This document shows, one piece after another, positions 7,650 through 14,282 of a DNA stretch of 14,422 nt. Numbering within the stretch: position 1 is the stretch's first letter; the number at the start of each line of letters is the position of its first letter. The position numbers were made by a program, and so were the translations under genes. Below the pieces are notes generated by a model. That model worked only from the letters and a program-made list of their open reading frames with translations. It did no database searches and had not been told where the DNA came from. The DNA comes from an uncultured Succinatimonas sp. (GTDB taxonomy: Bacteria > Pseudomonadota > Gammaproteobacteria > Enterobacterales > Succinivibrionaceae). The stretch is from positions 1 through 14,422 of the forward strand of contig CALFLJ010000165.1 of NCBI GenBank assembly GCA_937880335.1, given 5' to 3'.

Positions 7650-7977
7650 TATTTATTTTATAACTTTATTGCCAGCAATAGCTCTTTCAAATAATGTCTG
7701 TGAGGTCATAGATGGTAGGATAGTCTGTGATGGCAGTTTAAACAATAAAAATGAGGTTAAGCGTTATTTAACAAAACCTAAAAACAGCATCCAAGTTGTG
7801 CCTTCTCGAAAAAATCCTTTGGTAGTGGAAGAGTTTTCATTAAAAAGAAATGAAAATAGCGGTTCAATTAAAATCATTGATGGCAAAGTATTTAAGTGTA
7901 ACGTGCTTGAGAATTTAAAAGAGGTCTGTAAAGAGGATTTAACATCTTATAAAAGCGAAAAGTCTAATGAAAATTAG
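7627..7977 (+). CDS. Small secreted four-cysteine protein, function unknown
   Basis: A 116-aa protein with no family I recognise. The ATG at 7627 is chosen because it gives a clean signal peptide: a short n-region with K6, a hydrophobic core (residues 7-20), and a likely cleavage after A-L-S at residue 21. The frame is open upstream to 7558, but those residues duplicate the alcohol dehydrogenase 3' end in another frame and would bury the signal. The mature part (~95 aa) is polar and Lys/Glu/Asn-rich, with four cysteines at 25, 34, 91 and 101. The segments VIDGRIVCDG (27-36) and IIDGKVFKCN (83-92) resemble each other, suggesting two small disulfide-containing modules. There is no strong ribosome binding site; the 23-bp overlap with the preceding gene suggests translational coupling. 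A periplasmic location is inferred. Confidence 0.62.
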   Translation: MQQITKLSIYFITLLPAIALSNNVCEVIDGRIVCDGSLNNKNEVKRYLTKPKNSIQVVPSRKNPLVVEEFSLKRNENSGSIKIIDGKVFKCNVLENLKEVCKEDLTSYKSEKSNEN

Positions 7978-8145
7978 ATTTCATCTGTTTGTTCTGTAGA
8001 AATTTTTTGAATTTAAATAATCCTTTGTTTTAATTTTAGTTTCCCCACAATCCTTTTATTTTTTTTATTTGCTTTTTTTTTGATCAAATATAGTGATTTT
8101 ATAAAAAAAATAGCCTTATTTACGTGAGATAGTTTGTAGATAGGA

Positions 8146-8168
8146 TTTACTCTTAAGTAAAATTTTTT
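8146..8168 (+). terminator. Weak hairpin plus T-run upstream of fbp
   Basis: TTTACT (8146-8151) pairs with AGTAAA (8156-8161) around CTTA, followed by six Ts (8163-8168). The stem is AT-rich and weak. It lies 168 bp after the small secreted gene and 54 bp before fbp, so it could end the upstream transcript or be chance in AT-rich DNA. Confidence 0.25.
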
Positions 8169-8222
8169 CTCATCTGATAACATGAAAGGAAAAACGTTAA
8201 GATGTAAATTAAAGGAATAACT

Positions 8223-10118
8223 ATGTCTTTAGATAAATCATTAAAGAAGCGATATTTAGATATTTTATCCAAAGATTATCCAAACCGCTTTGCTGCTTTT
8301 ACTGAAATCATAAATCTCCAGGCTATTTTAAACCTACCTAAAGGTACAGAGCATTTTATTTCAGATCTTCATGGTGAGTATGGTGCTTTTAACCACATCA
8401 TTAACAATTGCTCAGGCGTTATTAAAGACAAAGTTAATCTCCTTTTTACACATCTAAATCAGGAGGATAGAGACCGTTTTTGTACGCTAATTTACTATCC
8501 TCACGAGGTTCTTGAAAAGATTCGTATAGAAGGAAGGCTTGACCTTAATTTCTATCGAGACACCATAGGCAAGCTCATATTTTTAGCTACTTTTTTGTCT
8601 AGTAAATACACACGATCTAAAGTTAGAAAGGCTATTCCCAAGGATTTTAGTTTTATCATCGATGAACTAATGCATGCTAAATCAGATGAGGATAATAATC
8701 GCCAGGTTTATCATGAAAAAATTTTGGAAAATATTATCAAAACAACTAAAGTTGATCATTTCATTGAGTGTTTGGCTACTTTAATTAAGCGCCTGGCTGT
8801 AGATCATCTACATATCCTAGGAGATATTTTTGACAGAGGGTGTCATCCCGAAAAATGCTTTGACATTTTAATGAATTACCATAGTCTAGATTTGCAGTGG
8901 GGTAATCACGATATACTGTGGATGGGAGCCTGTCTTGGTAATGCAGTATGTGCAGCTTCAGCTGTAAGAATAAATGTTAAGTATAACAATTATTTAATGC
9001 TTGAAAATGGCTATGGAATTTCTCTTAGAAAATTAGCCTTGTTTGCAAAAAAGACTTATATTGATGAAAACGAATATCGAGCTATCGACAAGGCTATAAG
9101 TATTATTTGCTTAAAACTGCAAGCTAAGCTTATTCTAAAGCATCCTGAATATAATATGCGTTCACGCATGCTTTTGGAGTTTATAGATTTAAAAAATAAA
9201 ACTGTAAATATAAATGGTGAAAAATATGAATTGTCTACATATGATTTACCAACAGTTGATCCAGACGATCCTTATAAACTCACCAAGGACGAATTAGAGG
9301 TTGCCTTAGATCTACAAAATAGTTTTATGGGTAGCCAACGTCTTAGGGCTCATGTAGATTTCCTGTTTTCTAAAGGTTCTATGTATAAATGTCACAATGG
9401 AAACCTTTTATATCATGGATGTGTGCCTTTAAATCAAGATGGAACTTTTGCTTCTATATTATGTAATGGCCGTTATCTTGAAGGAAAGCCTTATATAGAT
9501 TTTTGTGAAAATCAAGTACGAAAAGCTTATAGCGAAGGTGATGAAAACAGCATTGATTTTATGTGGTACCTTTGGTGTGGAGAAAATTCTCCTCTCTCAG
9601 GACGTATTATAAAAACCTCAGAGCGAGTTTTGATAAAAGACAAAAAGGCCTGGGAAGAACCTCGTAATCCATACTACATTCATTACTACGAAGAAAAAAC
9701 TTGCAAAATGATTTTACGTGAGTTTGGACTTGATCCTGAACATGGACATATTATAAATGGCCATACTCCAATTAAGGTTAAGGATGGAGAAACTCCAATT
9801 CGTGGTAATGGCAAATTATTAGTAATTGACGGCGGATTTTGTAAGGCCTACCAAAAGACAACCGGAATTGCAGGCTATACCTTAATTTATAACTCTCACA
9901 ATCTACGTCTTAAAGCTCACGGTCACTTCACAACACTTGACGATGCTTTGGAGAATTTTGCTGACATGCACGACGATGTTATCTTGGTTGAAAATTTTTC
10001 AGCGCGAAAAATGGTCGCGGATATTGATGATGGTGAAAATATTCGAAGTGTCATTTGTGATCTTAAAGAACTAGTAAAACTTTATGAAAATGGAAGTATT
10101 ACAGAGAAAAATATTTAA
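8223..10118 (+). CDS. fbp: Fructose-1,6-bisphosphatase, class III
   Basis: This 631-aa protein matches the Bacillus/Bacteroides type class III FBPase, which hydrolyses fructose 1,6-bisphosphate to fructose 6-phosphate in gluconeogenesis. It is unrelated to the ~330-aa class I Fbp of E. coli. The metallophosphoesterase core is visible: FISDLHGEY (45-53, D48 and H50), ILGDIFDRG (198-206, D201), WGNHD (226-230) and NGHTP (512-516), separated by a long helical insert of roughly 280 residues as in the family. The C-terminal part has VIDGGFCKAYQKTTGIAGY, also characteristic. AAAGGA at 8211-8216 sits 6 nt before the ATG. It appears to stand alone: 245 bp upstream and 348 bp downstream are without genes. 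No internal frameshift or missing metal residue is seen. Confidence 0.93.
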   Translation: MSLDKSLKKRYLDILSKDYPNRFAAFTEIINLQAILNLPKGTEHFISDLHGEYGAFNHIINNCSGVIKDKVNLLFTHLNQEDRDRFCTLIYYPHEVLEKIRIEGRLDLNFYRDTIGKLIFLATFLSSKYTRSKVRKAIPKDFSFIIDELMHAKSDEDNNRQVYHEKILENIIKTTKVDHFIECLATLIKRLAVDHLHILGDIFDRGCHPEKCFDILMNYHSLDLQWGNHDILWMGACLGNAVCAASAVRINVKYNNYLMLENGYGISLRKLALFAKKTYIDENEYRAIDKAISIICLKLQAKLILKHPEYNMRSRMLLEFIDLKNKTVNINGEKYELSTYDLPTVDPDDPYKLTKDELEVALDLQNSFMGSQRLRAHVDFLFSKGSMYKCHNGNLLYHGCVPLNQDGTFASILCNGRYLEGKPYIDFCENQVRKAYSEGDENSIDFMWYLWCGENSPLSGRIIKTSERVLIKDKKAWEEPRNPYYIHYYEEKTCKMILREFGLDPEHGHIINGHTPIKVKDGETPIRGNGKLLVIDGGFCKAYQKTTGIAGYTLIYNSHNLRLKAHGHFTTLDDALENFADMHDDVILVENFSARKMVADIDDGENIRSVICDLKELVKLYENGSITEKNI

Positions 10119-10144
10119 ATTCAAATAAATAGCAAAAATCAAAA

Positions 10145-10216
10145 ATTTTCATTTGTTAGCAAATTTGAAAAAAATGTAAATGTTTCTAAACTACAGTGAT
10201 TTTCATTTGCTAACAA
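10145..10216. repeat. Operator-like 18-bp element repeated upstream of pflB
   Basis: ATTTTCATTTGTTAGCAA (10145-10162) and ATTTTCATTTGCTAACAA (10199-10216) match at 16 of 18 positions and start 54 bp apart, close to five helical turns. Their last ten bases, TTGTTAGCAA and TTGCTAACAA, are exact reverse complements of each other, so each core is a near-palindrome TTGYTARCAA, as expected for a dimeric regulator. The copies lie about 220 and 170 bp upstream of the predicted pflB start point. The regulator is not identified. Confidence 0.55.
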
Positions 10217-10346
10217 TATTAAAATCTATTAAATAAGCCACTTTATTAAGTACCCATTATTGCTTAAAAACACCGTTAAAGCGCATTAGAAAGCCATTTG
10301 TTGTTATGTTTACTCATCTTTTATGGTTGGTTTTAATTAAGTCTGT

Positions 10347-10375
10347 GTGGAAGTTTTTTTACGCTCGACTATAAT
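10347..10375 (+). promoter_or_regulatory. Candidate pflB promoter with perfect -10
   Basis: TATAAT at 10370-10375 is a perfect -10. The hexamers 16-18 bp upstream (around 10346-10353, TGTGGAAG) match the -35 consensus poorly, so the promoter would probably need an activator, as pfl promoters in enteric bacteria do. Transcription would start near 10382. No FNR palindrome (TTGATnnnnATCAA) was found at the expected distance. Confidence 0.55.
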
Positions 10376-10466
10376 GATTTTGTTTTCAAAAATGCCTTTA
10401 TGAAAATTTCCTTTTAGAGCATTTTAACGAATTTCATTCATAGAATTTTTAGGAGCGAAACTTAGT

Positions 10467-12716
10467 ATGTTGAAAGAGCAGTGGCACGGCTTCAAGGGTT
10501 CACATTGGATTGATGATATCAATGTAAGAGACTTTATTCAGAACAACTACACTCCATTTGACGGCGATGAGAGTTTCTTGGCAGGTCCTTCTAAAGCTAC
10601 CGATATTTTATGGGGTGAGCTACAGAAGTTACAGGCTAAAGAGCGTGCTCAGGGTGGTGTTTTGGATATGGAGACCGAAGTTGTTTCAGGTCTTACCGCT
10701 TATGGCCCTGGCTTTATCAACGAAGAGTATAAAGACCTGGAAAAGGTTGTAGGTTTACAAACTGATAAGCCTTTAAAGCGCGCTTTTATGCCATATGGTG
10801 GCATTAAGATGGCAGAAGAGGCTTGCACCACTTACGGTTACAAGCCAAATCCAGCCTTCCACAAGATTTTCAATGAGTATCATAAGACCCACAATCAGGC
10901 TGTTTTTGACGCTTACACTCCAGAGATGCGTCTTGCCCGTAAAAACAAGGTTATCACTGGTTTACCAGATACCTATGGTCGTGGTCGTATTGTAGGTGAT
11001 TATCGCCGTGTTGCTCTTTATGGTATCGATTTCTTAATCGCCAAGAAAAAAGAAGATTTAGCAAACTGTGGCTGTGGCGTTATGACTGATGACGTCATCC
11101 GTCAGCGTGAAGAAATTGCTGATCAGATTAAAGCTTTAGTTGGCATGAAAGAAATGGCCAAATCTTATGGTTTTGATATTTCACAGCCAGCAAAAGATGC
11201 TCGTGAGGCTGTACAGTGGCTCTACTTTGGCTACTTAGCTGCCATTAAGACCCAAAATGGTGCTGCTATGTCTGTAGGTCGAGTATCTACATTCTTAGAT
11301 ATCTATATTCAGCGTGATATCAACGAAGGCAAGTTAACCGAAGAAGAGGCTCAGGAACTTATCGATCATTTAGTTATGAAGTTCCGTATGGTTAAGTTTG
11401 CCCGTATTCCTTCCTACAATCAGCTTTTCTCAGGTGATCCAGTATGGGCTACCTTAGAGGTTGCAGGTTTAGGTATGGATGGTCGTCACATGGTTACCAA
11501 GAACGACTTCCGTTTCTTACACACCTTAGAGAACATGGGTCCATCTCCTGAGCCTAACCTGACTGTTCTTTACAGTAAGCACTTACCTGAGAACTTCCGT
11601 AAGTATGCCGCTAAGATTTCCGTAACTACCTCATCAATTCAGTATGAGAACGATGATGTAATGCGTGTCGAGTGGGGTGATGACTACTCTATTTGCTGCT
11701 GCGTATCTGCAACTGAGACTGGTAAGGAAATGCAGTTCTTCGGTGCCCGCGCTAACTTAGCTAAGACCTTACTTTACTGCATCAACGGTGGTGTTGATGT
11801 AAAGACTGGTATGCAGGTTGGTCCTAAGTGGCGTCCTATTACCTCTGAGTACTTAGATTACGATGAGGTTATGGCAAACTATGACGTTGCCTTAGATTGG
11901 ATTGCAGGACTTTACGTTAATGTTTTAAACCTAATTCAGTACATGCATGACCGTTACTTCTATGAGGCAGCTGAGATGGCTCTTATTGATACTGATGTGC
12001 GTCGTACTTTCGCAACCGGTATTGCAGGCTTCTCTCACGTTGTAGACTCCTTATCTGCAATCAAGTATGCAAAGGTTAAGGTTATCCGTGATGAGCGTGG
12101 TTTAACTAAGGACTTCGAGGTTGAGGGTGATTTCCCTCGTTACGGTAACGATGATGATCGTGCAGATGATATTGCTGTATGGTTACTTAAGACTTTCATG
12201 ACAAAATTAAGAAAGCACCACACATACAGAAATTCAGAGCCTACAACTTCTATTCTTACCATTACCTCTAACGTTGTTTATGGTAAGGCAACTGGAGCAC
12301 TACCTGATGGCAGAAAGGCAGGCGAGCCTTTATCTCCAGGCGCTAACCCATCTTACGGTGCAGAGAAGAATGGCCTTTTAGCTTCTTTAAACTCTGTGGC
12401 AAAGCTTCCTTATGAGTATGCATTAGATGGTATTTCTAATACCCAGACCATCTCTCCTGATGCCTTAGGTCATGATGATGAGTCTCGTGCAGCTCAGTTA
12501 GTTGCTGTAATGGATGGTTACTTCGCCCAAGGTGCACACCACTTGAATGTAAACGTCTTTGGTACTGACAAGCTCATTGATGCTATGGAACATCCAGAGA
12601 AGCCTGAATATGCAAACTTCACCATTCGCGTATCAGGATATGCCGTTAAGTTCATCGACTTAACTCGTGAGCAGCAACTTGATGTTATTTCAAGAACCTG
12701 CCATAAGTCCATGTAA
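10467..12716 (+). CDS. pflB: Pyruvate formate-lyase (formate acetyltransferase)
   Basis: PFL converts pyruvate and CoA to acetyl-CoA and formate under anoxic conditions, using an oxygen-sensitive glycyl radical. The protein is 749 aa (E. coli 760) and collinear from NVRDFIQNNYTPFDGDESFLAG onward. The catalytic cysteine pair lies in SICCCVSA at C411-C412, preceded by an additional C410 where E. coli has alanine. The glycyl-radical site is G724 in IRVSGYAV near the C-terminus, and the substrate-binding region GLPDTYGRGRIVGDYRR (165-181) is intact. AGGAG at 10451-10455 precedes the ATG by 11 nt. Codon bias is strong, indicating an abundant enzyme. The activase gene follows after a hairpin terminator. 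There is no focA immediately upstream, unlike the enteric focA-pflB arrangement. Confidence 0.97.
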   Translation: MLKEQWHGFKGSHWIDDINVRDFIQNNYTPFDGDESFLAGPSKATDILWGELQKLQAKERAQGGVLDMETEVVSGLTAYGPGFINEEYKDLEKVVGLQTDKPLKRAFMPYGGIKMAEEACTTYGYKPNPAFHKIFNEYHKTHNQAVFDAYTPEMRLARKNKVITGLPDTYGRGRIVGDYRRVALYGIDFLIAKKKEDLANCGCGVMTDDVIRQREEIADQIKALVGMKEMAKSYGFDISQPAKDAREAVQWLYFGYLAAIKTQNGAAMSVGRVSTFLDIYIQRDINEGKLTEEEAQELIDHLVMKFRMVKFARIPSYNQLFSGDPVWATLEVAGLGMDGRHMVTKNDFRFLHTLENMGPSPEPNLTVLYSKHLPENFRKYAAKISVTTSSIQYENDDVMRVEWGDDYSICCCVSATETGKEMQFFGARANLAKTLLYCINGGVDVKTGMQVGPKWRPITSEYLDYDEVMANYDVALDWIAGLYVNVLNLIQYMHDRYFYEAAEMALIDTDVRRTFATGIAGFSHVVDSLSAIKYAKVKVIRDERGLTKDFEVEGDFPRYGNDDDRADDIAVWLLKTFMTKLRKHHTYRNSEPTTSILTITSNVVYGKATGALPDGRKAGEPLSPGANPSYGAEKNGLLASLNSVAKLPYEYALDGISNTQTISPDALGHDDESRAAQLVAVMDGYFAQGAHHLNVNVFGTDKLIDAMEHPEKPEYANFTIRVSGYAVKFIDLTREQQLDVISRTCHKSM

Positions 12717-12740
12717 TTTAAACTTATAATTACGATTATT

Positions 12741-12766
12741 AAAAGGCGCCCTAAGGCGCCTTTTTT
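12741..12766 (+). terminator. Intrinsic terminator between pflB and pflA
   Basis: A perfect 10-bp stem has arms AAAAGGCGCC (12741-12750) and GGCGCCTTTT (12755-12764) around a CTAA loop, with T's running to 12766. It is GC-rich and strong, placed 24 bp after the pflB stop. The pflA binding site AGGAG begins at the very next base (12767). It should end most pflB transcripts and let a minority read through into pflA, giving more enzyme than activase. Confidence 0.9.
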
Positions 12767-12776
12767 AGGAGTAAAT

Positions 12777-13502
12777 ATGACTAAAGCATTTGTACATTCA
12801 TTTGAGAGTTTTGGTGCTGTAGACGGTCCTGGAATTCGTTTTGTAGTTTTCTTACAGGGATGTAATTTAAGATGCCGTTATTGCCATAATCCTGATACTT
12901 GGAAACGTAATTGTGGTGAGGAATATGAGGTCTCTTACATTGTAAAAAAAGCTTTACGCTTTAAAACATATTGGGGAGAAGCTGGTGGCGTTACTGTTTC
13001 AGGCGGTGAGGCTTTATTGCAAATAGACTTTTTAATTGAGTTCTTTAAAGCCTTGAAAGCAGAGGGGGTTCATACTTGTCTTGATACCTCAGCAGGCCCA
13101 TTCCGCAATACTCCAGAATACCTAGAAAAATTTGATACCCTAATGTCTTATACCGATTTAGTTTTATTGGACATAAAAGAAATTGATCCTGTAAAACATA
13201 AAGATTTAACCGGAATTAGCAATGAAGGTATTTTAGAGTGTGCAAGACACTTAGATAAATTAAAGGTTCCAGTTTGGGTTAGAAACGTTTTGGTTCCAGG
13301 CTTAACCGATGATGAAAAAGATCTAAAAGACCTAAAAATCTTTATTGACTCTTTAAGTAATGTTGAGAAAGTGGAGGTTTTACCTTACCACAGTTTAGGT
13401 GTTCATAAATGGGAGACGTTAAAGATCCCGTATACTCTTATGGATACTAAGAGTCCATCTGATGCTGAAATAAAAAGAGCACAAGAGATCTTAGTCTCAT
13501 AA
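12777..13502 (+). CDS. pflA: Pyruvate formate-lyase-activating enzyme (radical SAM)
   Basis: PflA is a radical-SAM iron-sulfur enzyme that installs the glycyl radical on PflB. It has 241 aa (E. coli 246). The cluster-binding CxxxCxxC is C29, C33 and C36 in GCNLRCRYCHNPDTW, followed by the SAM-binding GGE (76-78, in VTVSGGEALLQ). HSFESFGAVDGPGIRF (7-22) and LPYHSLGVHKW near the end match PflA rather than other glycyl-radical activases, and there is no extra ferredoxin-type cluster domain, as in true PflA. AGGAG (12767-12771) is 5 nt before the ATG and abuts the T-tract of the upstream terminator. No separate promoter is evident in the 60 bp after pflB, so expression probably depends on read-through. 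Confidence 0.96.
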   Translation: MTKAFVHSFESFGAVDGPGIRFVVFLQGCNLRCRYCHNPDTWKRNCGEEYEVSYIVKKALRFKTYWGEAGGVTVSGGEALLQIDFLIEFFKALKAEGVHTCLDTSAGPFRNTPEYLEKFDTLMSYTDLVLLDIKEIDPVKHKDLTGISNEGILECARHLDKLKVPVWVRNVLVPGLTDDEKDLKDLKIFIDSLSNVEKVEVLPYHSLGVHKWETLKIPYTLMDTKSPSDAEIKRAQEILVS

Positions 13503-13580
13503 AAACATAAATTCAGTTTTACATAAAAAACACTGCAGTATTGTAGACTTTGAAATTGATCACCTAAGATTCTAAGTCAC

Positions 13581-13602
13581 ACAAGCTGGATTAAAGGCTT
13601 GT
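13581..13602 (+). other. Hairpin competing with the pflA terminator
   Basis: ACAAGC (13581-13586) can pair with GCTTGT (13597-13602) around a 10-nt loop. The right arm lies inside the left arm of the terminator stem at 13593-13606, so the two structures exclude each other, an arrangement seen in attenuators. The six-pair stem is short and there is no leader peptide upstream, so this is tentative. Confidence 0.3.
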
Positions 13603-13634
13603 TTCCTAAAATTAATTGGAGACAGGCCTTTTAA
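13593..13634 (+). terminator. Terminator downstream of pflA
   Basis: Arms 13593-13606 (AAAGGCTTGTTTCC) and 13618-13631 (GGAGACAGGCCTTT) form a 14-bp stem with two G-U wobbles around an 11-nt AT-rich loop. It is followed by a T, then AA and a further T-rich run. It lies about 90 bp after pflA and 130 bp before aroK, so it likely separates the two units. Confidence 0.7.
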
Positions 13635-13760
13635 CTTTTTATTTTTGCGTCAAATTTGCTCAATTTAAATTCCAAAGTCTTAAAAATCTTCCTAATAACA
13701 AAATTTTTAAGTATTGATATACAATTGATAAAGGATAACTTTAAGTTTTAGGAAATTTTC

Positions 13761-14282
13761 ATGTCATTAAATAAAAGGGAAAGATTTTTTCTCGTAGGTC
13801 CTATGGGGGCAGGCAAATCAACCATAGGAAAATCGCTTGCATTGTATTTAGGAAAAGAATTTATCGATCTTGACTGTGAGATTGTAAAGTATGCCCATAA
13901 AACCATACCAGAGATTTTTAGTGAAAAGGGGGAGAGTGGCTTTCGTATTGAGGAAACTTGTGCCCTAAAGCGTACACTTAAAAAAAATGCAATTATTGCT
14001 ACTGGTGGAGGCATAGTCGTAACAAAAGAAAATTTAGGAATCTTAAAACAAGAGGGCGTTGTTATTTACCTTTATTGTGATGTTGATATCCAATATGAGA
14101 GAACATTGAAAGATCAGGGGCGCCCAATGATAAACACAGACGATCGTTATAAAAGACTTTCTGATATTTTTGCATTTAGAAAGCCAATTTTTGAAAGCAT
14201 TGCTGATATTACTGTTGATAGTGGTAAGCTTTGCGTAAATGATTGTATTAAAGAGATTTGTGATAAATTAGGAAAGTTTTAA
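13761..14282 (+). CDS. aroK: Shikimate kinase I
   Basis: AroK phosphorylates shikimate to shikimate 3-phosphate with ATP in the aromatic amino acid pathway. The protein has 173 aa, the same as E. coli AroK. Visible features are the Walker A motif GPMGAGKST (13-21), the shikimate-binding D36/D38 region (FIDLDCE), R62 in SGFRIEE, the GGG of ATGGGIV (82-84), the lid arginine in QGRPM (R121) and FRKPIFESIADIT near the C-terminus. AGGAAA around 13750 serves the ATG. The stop codon is directly followed by the aroB ATG, so the pair is translated from one mRNA, as in many gammaproteobacteria. No promoter was convincingly located in the 258 bp before it. Confidence 0.95.
   Translation: MSLNKRERFFLVGPMGAGKSTIGKSLALYLGKEFIDLDCEIVKYAHKTIPEIFSEKGESGFRIEETCALKRTLKKNAIIATGGGIVVTKENLGILKQEGVVIYLYCDVDIQYERTLKDQGRPMINTDDRYKRLSDIFAFRKPIFESIADITVDSGKLCVNDCIKEICDKLGKF

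Larger units (their letters stand above)
10119..10466 (+). other. fbp-pflB intergenic regulatory region
   Basis: This 348-bp AT-rich stretch has no supportable gene on either strand. It contains two copies of an 18-bp element (10145-10162 and 10199-10216), a TATAAT promoter at 10370-10375 with a poor -35, and an ~85-nt leader to the pflB ATG. I found no strong GC-rich terminator for fbp, and no focA-like formate channel gene, which precedes pflB in E. coli. Confidence 0.7.

Noticed and set aside
8079..8090. TTTGATCAAA palindrome upstream of fbp as an FNR or CRP site
   Set aside because: The half-sites have no 4- or 6-bp spacer as those regulators need; it is a short AT-rich palindrome that can occur by chance.
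13748..14014. Minus-strand open frame overlapping aroK
   Set aside because: It lies opposite the well-supported aroK coding sequence and has no recognisable family or start signal.
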